From Notospermus geniculatus (Eukaryota; Nemertea; Pilidiophora; Heteronemertea; Lineidae), in contig NMRB01000001.1 of assembly GCA_002633025.1 (NCBI GenBank), positions 824,210-888,209 of the forward strand: DNA of 64,000 bases. The letters run 5' to 3'. The notes under the pieces are model-generated. The model saw only the letters and a program-made list of their open reading frames with translations. It had not been told where the DNA came from and ran no database searches. Positions 47,459-58,750 of the stretch are shown here, piece after piece (position 1 is the first letter of the stretch; every line of letters begins with the position of its first letter). The translations under genes and the position numbers were made by a program.

Positions 47459-47624
47459 TTTCGAACAGACTCGTCCCAAGATGGTCGCGATAATGGTATG
47501 TTAGAGCACGTAAGTCTTGGAGACAGCTCTTGGTATCAACGGTAATAAAATTGCCCTGAGCTGAAAAGCAGTCCTTTGGGTGTGCTCCAGATCCATTAGG
47601 CTGAGGGATTCCTCCAAAACCCAT
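47459..47624 (-). CDS. Candidate internal exon of an unidentified gene
   Basis: Flanked by an acceptor-like GCGATTTAG and a consensus donor GTAAGG, open in the frame reading MGFGGIPQPNGSGAHPKDCF and ending TSLFE. It is 166 nt (phase 0 in, phase 1 out) and protein-like in composition. It might follow the ORF at 48270-48482 if that ORF splices at an internal GTAGCG (phase 0). I recognise no family. Confidence 0.25.
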
Positions 47625-48269
47625 CTAAATCGCTGACCTAGCCATCGGGTCTCAGCGCGTGCCAATACATTAAATTAGCTGAATAGATCGTCATTTTTTT
47701 TCATACATGAACTTACATTGCGCGGTACTTCGCACTGGGCGTCGTACGCCCGCGGGGAACTTACCGCACAACCACATGATTTCGTTACGTACATAGGTAT
47801 ATCGCAAGTACATATACATACATGTATATGGCCACAGACTTCTGTGCACAATAAATGTACAGGCTCAGACACGCACATTTCTAACGACTACTCAGCTGTT
47901 TTCTGGACAACTGGAGGCATTGAATACAACTACCGTGTTCATTTCTGCAGTTACCTGCAATCTAAGTCCTCATACCATTTTAAAAATATATCCGTATAAC
48001 ATCTACATACATTGTAGGCCTATATCAACATACACTATACATATAGACTGACACATTTATGTACACAACTCCTTTCATAAGTACACTACATGTAGTACCT
48101 CCGCTGCCCTTCTCCTTAATGCCATGACCGATTTTTTTTCCCTAGGCGGCTACACTGGTGCAGTTTTGGCTATTTAACGTGGTTGCAAACACCAGCACCT
48201 GAAAATATCTCGATAATGCTAATTTTCGCAGAAAAAAATAGAAAAAGAAACGATTGGCGAAATCTTTTG

Positions 48270-48482
48270 TTATGTAACGTTTCGTTGCTTTTTTCCTTCA
48301 CGAACTCCTTTCTCATCCAAAAACCACGCTACTTTGATGTAATCCATTAAGACTTGCATGAATATCACAATCCGCTGGTCATTAAAAGCAATGTACAGAC
48401 GTAAAATGTGCGGGTGATCACAAGTCTCATTGGCGTCCGTTCCCAGGCCGAACGGATCAGCAGTATCATCAACGTCCGCCAT
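48270..48482 (-). CDS. Short ORF (70 aa) starting 6 nt after the ankyrin/SOCS stop
   Basis: The ankyrin gene's TAA (48489-48491) is followed by CTT, TAA, and then ATG in the context TTTAAATGGCGGAC, in the same frame. The product begins MADVDDTADPFGLGTDANET, has a hydrophobic middle (IVIFMQVLMDY) and ends QRNVT. Composition looks coding. It may be the first exon of a separate downstream gene, or a second cistron reached by reinitiation. No family recognised. Confidence 0.45.
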   Translation of the reverse strand: MADVDDTADPFGLGTDANETCDHPHILRLYIAFNDQRIVIFMQVLMDYIKVAWFLDEKGVREGKKQRNVT

Positions 48483-48488
48483 TTAAAG

Positions 48489-50660
48489 TTACTTCAATAC
48501 CGGACTTATTGGGTACGACGCCATTCTACCCCTCCCACCCTTCTCTTGCATGGCCTCCAACTTGAAGGCTACAAAATCACGTAAACGATCCGGTAATGGG
48601 AGGTTATCAGCCTGGAAGCTGGCAACTGCTTTCGGGTCTTCCTGTGACAGCTCCATCATTTGGCTGACAGCCATTGCTAAACCATTATCCTGACTACGTT
48701 GCACTACAGACATCTTTCGCTTCACGAAGTCTTTGAATTTGCTGAAGGCTTGAATTGCACCGTACTGATTTGCTGCATCAGATCGAGACACAGCCAGCTC
48801 GCGTCTGATCACTGCCCTGCAGCGATTCAGCAGGGTCGCCTGTTGGAAGAAAACTCTCTGGCACTCCGGTAGGAGTTCTGTTCCGTTGTCTGTCTCGGCA
48901 CACGCCAAGGCCAGTGCATCGTCATCGTATTTATAACAGCACATTGCAACCAATTTGATCATGCCAATATCATGAGATAGGACTAACTCCCGAAGAATTA
49001 AGGGGTGGATGTAACGCTGCATTCCACAACCTGCTTTCAGAATCAACTTCGTCACCCTGAAATCACCACGGCACGCTTCCCTCTGGTATAATGCGTTGAA
49101 CAGATCAGCATTGCGCAGTATACCGACCTTGCAGCCTGCCTGGACGAGAATGGAAGTTATCTTGAACACCTTTTCCGTATCCAGATCACGATACTGCTTG
49201 GGATTCATATATCGCTTCAGGACTGCCGTCAAGGCAGTCTCATTCTCCTGGCTCTCAGCGTCCACGTCAATTCTATGTTTCACAAGCAGCTCGAGAATCT
49301 CGACATTCCCTGTGACTGCTGTGATGTGCAGTGCCGTGAGCTTGCTGTACGTGTTCCTGATATCCACCCCTGCGCCATACTGGAGCAGTGCCTCCACTAT
49401 TTCCTTGAAGCCGTAAAAGGAAGCCAAGTAGAGCGGTGTACAACCTAAGGTGTACTTCCGCAGGTTCTGCAGATTAAACTCTTGGTGCGTGTTCACGATA
49501 GAGTCCATATAACCAGGCCAGGGCTTTGAATGAACATCTATCTTAGCGCCGTTCTCTAAAAGCACTTGGACACTTTCGGTGTCGCCCCTCATGCAGGCAA
49601 TATGAAGAGCTGTGTAGCTGTCGTTGTCCTGAAGGTTCATATCAGCCCCAGCCTCGATGAGCAAACCCGTCATTTCGCTGCTGAACGCGTCATGGAGCGC
49701 AGTTTTCCCAACGCCATTCTTGATGTTACATTTGACGCCAGCCTGAAGTAACACCTTTAGTATCCCAGTGTGTCCTTTCTGGCAGGCGAGATGAAGCGCT
49801 GTGTTACCGCAACTGTCAACGATGTTCACTTTCGCATTGTACATCGTCAGCAAGTTGACGATTTCAGTGTGGCCTTCGGCCGTGGCGTGGTGAAGCGGGG
49901 TCATTCCCCGGTTATCTTTTGCACTTGGATTAGCACCCATCTGAAGGCACTTCTCGGCTATGTCTAGGAATCCTTCTTGGCAGCACACATGCAGTGCCGT
50001 CCTACCGTTCTTGTCCTTACTGTTCACCTCTGTCCCTACGGACAACAGCCGACTGACTTTATCACATTTCCCCAGGAAACAGAACAGATGCAGTTGGGGA
50101 AGGAGAAAATCGCTCGCACCGACTTTCATGAGCAACTCTAGTATGTCTTTCTTACTGTGTTCATATGCAATGTACAGAGGCGTTATGTTATGATTGGAGA
50201 CAACATTTACTATTGCACCATTCGCTATCAGTAGCTTCACAATTTCACTATCGCCAGCCTTACAAGCCTCGTGTATTGGCATTATGCGGGCGTTATTCGT
50301 GAAGTTAACACTTGCACCTTGGCCTATAAGGATCTCTACGAGTTCCATGTTTGCGTTCATACAGGCAAAGTGGAGCGGACTGTCACCTTTGCTGTCGGTA
50401 GCGTCAATCCTTGCTCCATGCTGAAGCAGGGTATCCACGAGAATCTTTCTATTGTTCCGTGTGGCTGTATGTAGCGGTGTCTCCCTATACCGGGAGTAGT
50501 ATTCTTTCGTGTGGACGGGAACGCCCTCCTGAAGCAACCGTTTGACTTTCTCGTTATCTCCATCGACACATCCACTGTGTAACGCTTCGATATTCGTAGC
50601 GCCAACTTTCTGTGAAGGAGGTGTCACCCGCCTTCCCGATGTCTTCAATAGCCTCTCCAT
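48489..50660 (-). CDS. Ankyrin-repeat protein with C-terminal SOCS box, single exon (ASB-like)
   Basis: An uninterrupted 723-codon ORF with ATG in the context CAAAATGGAG. About twelve ankyrin repeats span residues 27-470, with typical TPLHTA, SPLHFAC, TALHVCC, TPLHHATAEGH and TALHLACQKGH consensus turns. A helical region follows. A BC-box-like motif TLLNRCRAVI is at about 609-618 and a Cullin5-box-like LPLPDRLRDFV at about 687-697. Known ASB proteins bind Elongin B/C and Cullin 5 through the SOCS box and use ankyrin repeats to choose proteins for ubiquitination; that role is inferred. The roughly 70 residues between the two SOCS motifs are unusual. Absence of introns in the coding region contrasts with its neighbours and could reflect retroposition. 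Confidence 0.88.
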   Translation of the reverse strand: MERLLKTSGRRVTPPSQKVGATNIEALHSGCVDGDNEKVKRLLQEGVPVHTKEYYSRYRETPLHTATRNNRKILVDTLLQHGARIDATDSKGDSPLHFACMNANMELVEILIGQGASVNFTNNARIMPIHEACKAGDSEIVKLLIANGAIVNVVSNHNITPLYIAYEHSKKDILELLMKVGASDFLLPQLHLFCFLGKCDKVSRLLSVGTEVNSKDKNGRTALHVCCQEGFLDIAEKCLQMGANPSAKDNRGMTPLHHATAEGHTEIVNLLTMYNAKVNIVDSCGNTALHLACQKGHTGILKVLLQAGVKCNIKNGVGKTALHDAFSSEMTGLLIEAGADMNLQDNDSYTALHIACMRGDTESVQVLLENGAKIDVHSKPWPGYMDSIVNTHQEFNLQNLRKYTLGCTPLYLASFYGFKEIVEALLQYGAGVDIRNTYSKLTALHITAVTGNVEILELLVKHRIDVDAESQENETALTAVLKRYMNPKQYRDLDTEKVFKITSILVQAGCKVGILRNADLFNALYQREACRGDFRVTKLILKAGCGMQRYIHPLILRELVLSHDIGMIKLVAMCCYKYDDDALALACAETDNGTELLPECQRVFFQQATLLNRCRAVIRRELAVSRSDAANQYGAIQAFSKFKDFVKRKMSVVQRSQDNGLAMAVSQMMELSQEDPKAVASFQADNLPLPDRLRDFVAFKLEAMQEKGGRGRMASYPISPVLK

Positions 50661-52555
50661 TTTGGCATTCAGGTTTCTTTTATATCTTGAAGAGTTGGTT
50701 ACATCTTCAGCAAATCCGGTATTTGACGGATGGTATCACGTAAAGGAGCCTGTAACGATAAATCAGTAAGAATTTGTCAGTGTAGCACTATAATTCGAAA
50801 AGGTTTATCACCCGAATCAATATGGGGAAACTTCTGATAATGGTTTGTGCAGAAGATGGATGGGGCGTATGGTTTTAGCGTTCTGTCGAGCTTTCGTTCA
50901 AAAGGTCGACTGTGTTCACGGTTTTGGAAATTCTTCAGTGGCGGCCAGCAGCGCCCTAGAGTTTACACCATAATCCTTTGCGTTTTTTCAGCATTCATCC
51001 ATCAACCAGCGTACGTGTCATTAACTAAAGTGAAGTGAGTCGGTGGCAGTGCCGTACGACAACCGTAAGCCATTCGTGATTTCCTTCAGATGAAATCGAC
51101 CGCAAATGACGTATGACATTTTGAAATGAAATGTTACTATTCAGAGAGCTCGTCGTGTCCAATATTGAAATTGGGCCTTGGAATCGGCAGAAGAAATGAT
51201 CTGATATTGCTTACAGACGAGGATGTTTCCGATTTCTTTCGTAATTATTTTCATTTTCAAAGTTAATCTTTCTTTACAAAGAGTGTAATAAGAAGAAATG
51301 CACGTAACGTGCGAAATGTCAGACAATCGTTTTCTTGGGTTCGGTTCGGCTGGCGTGTAGAAAATTCGAAGTGCCCCAGCTGGTCATGTCTTTTATGAAA
51401 AGGCCTGGTTTATATGCAGTTCAATTTTTCGTCCTTATTTATTAAGACCATCTCCATGTCAGACCAATTTCTGTATACGGCAAGCATCTTGCTTGCCAAA
51501 TTCCCACTTCCTTTTGTAAAACACATGAACAAACAACAACTGTACCAGTCTGTCACCTGAGAGTGTGATCCGACTGGAAAAGCTGTTTAAAAGGCTTCCA
51601 CACAAGAAGGGCATCTCAAGTGCTGTCGGCTCGTTTGGATGTTCGCTGATTGATCGTCACACTGTTGACAACATGATTATATAGCTAGTTGCCATGAGTA
51701 ACTGGATGGAGTGGCGGTTGGGGTGATAGGCTGGGCAAATTGAGCAATGAGATAATTGACAGGACTGTGGGCCGTCAGATGAGGTACGGTACCTATGTGA
51801 AAGGAGACCGGCATCCTCCCTGCGAGAAGCCAAAAGACGAAGTACATGTAAGCAAAAAAGCGTTACATTTATGTGGGACTGGTTCGTGGCGTCGACTTGT
51901 AGAAGTCGATATGTTGATGAACATTCATCATTTGTCAACAGATCATCTTCGATTCTTATCTTGGTATATTGTTTCTCTGCAGCTGTTGTCAATTTCAATA
52001 TATGACAGCTGGCATGTTCCGATTCCCAATAAGCTTGTTATTATCTGTATAGTTGTTTGTGTGCGCACTGGACAACCCCTGGGTCAGTGGTAACAGTGCA
52101 GACAAACACTTGTATTGGCGAAGGAAAGAATACAGGAAGAAGATTCATCGATATTGCGTGATTATGTTAGAAATATTGCATCCATTTGCTTTGTCAAAGA
52201 AATCCAAGTGCTTTTTCTTGCTTCTACTGTATGCAGTTCTCTTTAGATTCTGTATGAATATGTCGGTAATTCCATGGGTCAGCAAGCACAGGTGTCTGAG
52301 CTAGTGGTCGTTCGCCTGCGGCCCACCAATTGAAGCTTTGCTTTGGGATTTTTAAGCAAGATAATATACATGTATGCCATCAGCTAGCACACAAGAACGT
52401 TTACCAATGCTTGCAATCGGAACGTTGCTAGGTTCAAGTTGCACGGTGTGACCGTGGTATAGACAGAGGCAACTTGCGAATTTTCGTGCATATGACATTT
52501 GACATTTCTTCATATGACATATGACATTTCTTCTTCTATGTTAATTCATTTTTTT
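50661..52555. other. Intergenic upstream of the ankyrin/SOCS gene
   Basis: No gene recognised. This should contain the promoter and any 5' UTR exon of the minus-strand gene; an AG just before AAACCTGAATGCC (about 50675) could be a UTR acceptor, but this is weak. Confidence 0.4.
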
Positions 52556-52635
52556 GCCATATTGTAAAGCGCACTGAGGTTGCTTTGAAACGTAGGGCGC
52601 TATATAAGCACTTTTATTATTATTATTATTTGACA
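52556..52635 (+). repeat. Retroposon-like 3' tail with (TTA)n
   Basis: TGTAAAGCGCACTGAGG, then GGGCGCTATATAAGCAC, then TTTTATTATTATTATTATT. A GCGCTATATAA word followed by a trinucleotide tail is typical of interspersed retroposon 3' ends in animals. Only the tail is evident. Confidence 0.55.
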
Positions 52636-53211
52636 TTTGACGTATAACTTGTCGAATCGAGCAGACTGACAAGTGCATACATGCTGAAGGCAACTTTTCA
52701 GTCCCTTTCGTTGATTGCTTGATTGTTATGAATAAGTCCATGTGATTGTAAACGGAGTACGTGTATTGAGAAGACGAGTCTGATCTGTATGCTTGTCATG
52801 TTGCTGATACGACATCTAATCTGTGAAATCGTTACTATCTCCTGATATATATAAGTGCGGCGAATACGATACTGTAAATCACTTGATTAATTTAATTCCA
52901 TGCGGAATGTAGTTATGTTTGACGGGATATGTGAGCGCGGCGAACGAAAGATGATTAAGAAAAGAAGCTATCGCTGACGTTGAATTAGTGTTATGCGAGA
53001 CGAGAATTTCTATTCATATCCACAATACGACGAGCGCGTTGGAAATATCCTCCATTTTTTTGTTCACATACAGTATTGTGTTGACAACGTGATTATATCT
53101 TATTAGCAATGTTTGGCAATTTCATTTGGGTGCCGGAAGAAACGAGATAGAGTGATGATGACTGAAAGGATTTTGCCCCCCCCCCTAGCCTATTACATGA
53201 CGACTGTATCC

Positions 53212-53268
53212 TGCGGGGATCGAACCCGCAACCAAGATTTTCGTGTTCTCACTAGCCAATCTGATGAC
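53212..53268 (-). repeat. tRNA-like fragment or SINE head
   Basis: On the minus strand it reads GGTTGCGGGTTCGATCCCCG then CAGGATA, a strong T-arm/B-box with a perfect 5-bp stem, preceded by TGGCTAGTGAGAACACGAA, an A-box-like stretch. The 5' half of the acceptor stem does not pair (CAGGATA has no partner), so it is a tRNA pseudogene or tRNA-derived repeat. Confidence 0.5.
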
Positions 53269-53332
53269 CACAATTAACTTTCAATCTGTCTTTCATTATC
53301 ATCGAAAACGGATCGTGTTGGTATGATTTAGC

Positions 53333-53732
53333 CAATAGGGAGTTTTCGCAAATCTGACGAAAAACGAAGTACGAAATACGAAATCGGACGTCATATCCAT
53401 GACGTAATGTATTTCAGGAAATGGCTGGTACCACAAATATCGCCTGTTGCAAGAGCGTCTTTTAGCGTATGACGTTGAAACGACAGAGGCACGGTGTATA
53501 TTAAACTTTGAAATTTATCTTTCGTTTCCACTTCGTTGATACGAATTGGAAATCTAAAAATTCAAGATGCGCCATAACTCTTTCGATATCACATGACATG
53601 CTAAAAGATGCATGGCAGGAGGGACATTTGTGGTACGAACCATTTCCTGAAATACATTTACGTCATGGATATGACGTCCAATTTCGTATTTCGTACTTCG
53701 TTTTTCGTCAGATTTGCGAAAACTCCCTATTG
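53333..53732. mobile_element. 400-bp fold-back element with about 100-bp arms
   Basis: Ends AATAGGGAGTTTTCGCAAAT and its exact complement, with arms continuing through ACGAAGTACGAAATACGAAA, ATGACGTAATGTATTTCAGG and GGTACCACAAAT. TA at both ends is consistent with TA duplication. No transposase. Confidence 0.85.
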
Positions 53733-56700
53733 TCGAATCTGACCGCCGCAAAGACTGTTGACAAACCCAATCCAGTGGTTTCTTTAGTTAGTAACTTAAA
53801 TTCCACACTGGTGAACTGCGTTTGACATCACGACTTCCTTAAATAAAGGCATGATACCCATCAATTACCATACAGTTATATCTATTAACGATAATTACCG
53901 TGTGATTACGACGATGCTTGCTGTTATACTCCGCATGCAGAAGACGTAACACACGGAACCATCATTCCAATAACAAATCGTGAATTTTCATCGTTGTTTT
54001 GCTCGTCTCATTCCTCGACCTTGAAAGTGTTTTCCTGTTTCTGCGAATTCTAGGACACGCCTGCACATCCGCACACACCCATATTATAGGCCTAATTTAC
54101 CAAGGAAACGTGAGCATAGTAGTCGCCATGGAAACAGCTTGTAATACTGTTTAACATACCGATGGCTCCTGGCATTTTTGTGTGCCGTTGTGGTGAAGAA
54201 CCCTTGTATGACGTGCTGTCACTTAGGAAGGGAGGGGAACGTATTCGTAGGTTGCAAATTTTAATGGATAATCTTAGTCATAGGCCATGTAGGTCGACTG
54301 GTAGAACTCACAATAGATAGGCTTTATGAATGTATGACAAGTGTTTCTCTTGCTATCACACAAAATGCGCCGAATGTTTTTTCCATCTTTTTTTGTAAAT
54401 AATCATGAAGAACTGAAACGTTATAGGAAGGAAATGGAGTAAGTTCGGTAGGGGCATATGCCTTTGATGTCTCCTTGTGAAATGTTAGAGCTGAAGATTG
54501 TTGAAACCTTGGGAATGTTATGCAGATTGGTTTCCACTATAATAATGCAGCCGTTCAATATATTGAACACTAATAGTTCAACACTATAGTTCAACACTAC
54601 GTCCAATATATTGAACACTATAGTGTAAAGGATGTTCAACGTTTAATACACTTTCTGTAACATGAAATTGGTCATACTGCCGCATAAACCAAATATGACC
54701 ACTTTCCTTATAGGGTCAAGCCTGTTGCAATACATGTATATGCATTGTTACTTGCCCTAGCACTGGAGTCTGACAGATCGAGTACAAGAATACAGGAACA
54801 ATGAGATATTCTGAAATGAACCTTATAATCCGAGTACATACTGCATATACATCAGTGTAGCATGGGAATATGGGGATCACGAAATCGTAATTCTCAGCTG
54901 CCCAGAATCTGCATCATGTGGCCATGTTTGGTACACAGTTTATTCCCGAGATATTTCATTGGTACAAAAATCCCGTTGGCATAACAAGTTACCATAGCAA
55001 TTATCTAATTGTTGTAAATGTGAGACCTTTATTGTCAAGAGATCCCTTAAAAACATATGAATTATTCAGACATTACTAGAAACTGTTTGTTTCATCACGT
55101 TAGTCTTACTTAACAGTTATGTGTGAAGCCGCTAAATGGAATAATGGTAATTCTCAAGGTTTCGGGTAATACATGTATATCTAAAGTTCGTCAACAATGA
55201 GACGGGTATTGCAGGTGCATGCACACATGCATCTGGCAATTACATGTGGAGTCACGTATTCTCGGTGTGGTAGCAACCATCTCAATAAAAACGCTCTGGG
55301 AACAAACACCGGACACCATGCAATCGATTGAGACAGACCTATAGTGATTTTTGCCATACTTCTGCCCGATATCATGACAACATCGCTTCGTATGTTACGT
55401 TTTCGGTTGCTTACCAGAATTTTGTCTTGTTACACCCACGAATCAAACAAGAATATCATGGAATACATCTGGCGAATTATATGAGCCGACAGATCGCGTC
55501 TGAATCGAAGCCGATTCAGTTAAAAGCTTTCGCATTGACGCAGCGGACGAGGAAGTGCGTTTCGATCGTTCTGATAACTCGCTTCTGAATGAGGACGGAA
55601 ATGAGAATTTGATCGACTTAATGTGAAGAGGAAGCAAGTCATTAGTCACTGTTTGAAAAAAGGCTGTAATATTTGCTGAACTCGACGCACTCGCTGATAC
55701 CATGGTGCATTTACCGGGGCTAGTCATAATCCGAAAATTTTGATTTTATGAGAAGGTGACGGTATCAGATGGGATTACACAAAACGTGTCTGCACCCATG
55801 TCATTACCTTTCCAAAATTCTTACCATCTGCTCATATTTTTAGGCAAATAAGTCACGTTTACGTCAGCCTTACGAAATCTGCTCGCAGAGAGCTATCCCA
55901 TTCTATGCCTTTGTCTAAGAACTGGATCCCAATGGTCCAGCAATCTTTAATGCGGCCATCAACGAAGGAAATGGTTAATCAATATTCACTGACTATAAAG
56001 ATTGTTCCATCTTTAGAGGTATACGTATTGATCTTGCCACAGAAGGAATCACATCCTTGGGTTGAAATTGAAAATATCGATAAAAACCCGCTGGCGTTCC
56101 GAAATGTTCATCGAAAGGACGCTCGGATGAATAAGTAGCGATCATGTCGGCCGAGAAAACACAGTTGGATTAAAGTAGTTTTAGTCTAATATTTCGGGCA
56201 TTGATGTATGTATTCTAATTGGGCGAAGGTTATTCCTTTACTTACAACATGTCCTCAATGCCTATTTTTTGTCGACGTCTCGGAATAACGAAGCAGTTAA
56301 CGTATGCTTACTTTAAATGACATTTGCCGAGAGTGATAATTGACCTACACCGTCTTCAAGTGAACTGTATGGTAGAATATGTGAAAACCTAAAAATTTGC
56401 CGACTCTGTACCTCTGATCCAGAATATCGCTAAGATCTACAACAACAAAAAAAGAAATACAATGTAATGGCTGTACCACCACACCTTGCCGGTTTGACAT
56501 CTGTGACAGTCGTGGTTTCAGTTCCTTTGTCACTATGACGACAGGCATTCCTGATCATCTCCTATGCCTAGAACAACAACAGCTGTAGCATTAGTATGGT
56601 TTCCAATGATTTATCCATTATTTGATGTGCGGGTGCGGTTCTCGTGTTTGTACAGATGGTGAATGGGCGTTTATATCGAATGACCTGACTGGAAGGAATG

Positions 56701-57428
56701 ATGCTGTATTCCTTTCATTCGTGCTTGTAAGACATCTTGTTCGTGCACTAAAAGTGATAGCGTTTCGGCCTCGTTCAGGTTCTCCCCTTGCAGAAGAACG
56801 AAATTAAGGATCGCCCCACCTCATCATATGTCCTTTGCCTGAAGGAAAATGGGCAGTTCCTCCTCCGGGAAAATCTTCATCTCCTAGCTCAGTCGTCTAT
56901 AATAGGCTTACAACTTTGCCGTATGAGACACTATAAAGTAGCCTTTGTTGGTCTCCCAAAGTGTTTCCACTACTCCACTCTGGTACCTTCCACTGTGACT
57001 CTTACCTAACTCAGTCTCTAAAGTGCGACTCCATCGCCAATCATTCCCTTGAGCACAGCTATGGTAGGATCGGTCATCGGCTCTCCGTTCTCAAGATGGC
57101 CCCTTCCTTTTATATAGGTTAACCTAATCATTTGACAAAAGCAACGTGAGATGTTTCGGGACCGACTTATCACGATTTAGGTGGAAAGGTCACCGATCAG
57201 CTGAGGGCAATGCTATGATGTTCGAATGGATTGGTCTTATTAGGTTATCGCTGTGCGACTCGGGTGATACGAGGACACGACTGGAAGAGCTCGATTACTC
57301 TGGAGACACGCGAATAACCAATTAGGCAACCAAATAGACTGAATTATCGCATTAGATAGAGTCTAATGAGTTAGCCTAAGGATGAGATAACCTCACTTGA
57401 AGCCCTTGTGCAACTCATGGATAATAGA

Positions 57429-58248
57429 NNNNNNNNNNNNNNNNNNNNNNNNNNNNNNNNNNNNNNNNNNNNNNNNNNNNNNNNNNNNNNNNNNNNNNNN
57501 NNNNNNNNNNNNNNNNNNNNNNNNNNNNNNNNNNNNNNNNNNNNNNNNNNNNNNNNNNNNNNNNNNNNNNNNNNNNNNNNNNNNNNNNNNNNNNNNNNNN
57601 NNNNNNNNNNNNNNNNNNNNNNNNNNNNNNNNNNNNNNNNNNNNNNNNNNNNNNNNNNNNNNNNNNNNNNNNNNNNNNNNNNNNNNNNNNNNNNNNNNNN
57701 NNNNNNNNNNNNNNNNNNNNNNNNNNNNNNNNNNNNNNNNNNNNNNNNNNNNNNNNNNNNNNNNNNNNNNNNNNNNNNNNNNNNNNNNNNNNNNNNNNNN
57801 NNNNNNNNNNNNNNNNNNNNNNNNNNNNNNNNNNNNNNNNNNNNNNNNNNNNNNNNNNNNNNNNNNNNNNNNNNNNNNNNNNNNNNNNNNNNNNNNNNNN
57901 NNNNNNNNNNNNNNNNNNNNNNNNNNNNNNNNNNNNNNNNNNNNNNNNNNNNNNNNNNNNNNNNNNNNNNNNNNNNNNNNNNNNNNNNNNNNNNNNNNNN
58001 NNNNNNNNNNNNNNNNNNNNNNNNNNNNNNNNNNNNNNNNNNNNNNNNNNNNNNNNNNNNNNNNNNNNNNNNNNNNNNNNNNNNNNNNNNNNNNNNNNNN
58101 NNNNNNNNNNNNNNNNNNNNNNNNNNNNNNNNNNNNNNNNNNNNNNNNNNNNNNNNNNNNNNNNNNNNNNNNNNNNNNNNNNNNNNNNNNNNNNNNNNNN
58201 NNNNNNNNNNNNNNNNNNNNNNNNNNNNNNNNNNNNNNNNNNNNNNNN
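57429..58248. other. Assembly gap (820 N)
   Basis: Run of N; long ORFs across it are artefacts. Confidence 0.99.
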
Positions 58249-58351
58249 ATATATTGAACACTAATAGTTCAACACTATAGTTCAACACTACGTCCAATAT
58301 ATTGAACACTATAGTGTAAAGGATGTTCAACGTTTAATACACTTTCTGTTA

Positions 58352-58750
58352 GGCCACGCTTATTTTATTTGTTGGATTACGGATTTTTACCATAGAATGC
58401 AAGTACGGTAGGGAGAAAAAAAATAAAAATAAAAAAGTCTTCCTTGTTATTCGCTGCCTGCTTCACCGTCACTCAAAGGTAAAAATCTTCCCCATCAGCC
58501 GTCTTGGCTGTTCACGTTCCTGCACAAGGCATGCTGGGAGTGATGGGGTGGGGGAACTATGTGGAATTGCAGAATTTTTCAACTGAATTTTACGATCGGC
58601 GCGGAAAAAAATTTGTTTTCGTGTTTTCTGGGGCTGGCGAGGAAAAAAAAGACTGCCGAAAGTGGTAGGTTGGGAAACAATTTTTTTTTTCACTTTCTGA
58701 TTTTTTAGGGTAGGAGGGTCCGTAATCCAACAAATAAAATAAGCGTGGCC
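58352..58750. mobile_element. 399-bp Harbinger/PIF-like MITE, present in one of two duplicated blocks
   Basis: Perfect 32-bp inverted ends beginning GGCCACGCTTATTTTATTTG, flanked by TTA at 58349-58351 and 58751-58753. The first block has the uninterrupted site TTTCTGTAACATGAAATTGG at about 54652-54671. No transposase. Confidence 0.9.

Noticed and set aside
47197-47493. 98-codon plus-strand ORF starting MIPVTPALYHFRD
   Set aside because: Its start overlaps the end of a MITE and its end overlaps a better exon candidate on the other strand.
49096-50769. Plus-strand ORFs opposite the ankyrin gene
   Set aside because: Antisense to ankyrin repeats; composition follows the repeat codons and there is no independent signal.
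53212-53268. Functional tRNA gene
   Set aside because: Only the T-arm is well formed; the acceptor stem does not pair, so it is listed as a tRNA-like repeat.
57371-58330. ORFs of about 290-320 codons
   Set aside because: They are open only because of the 820-N gap.
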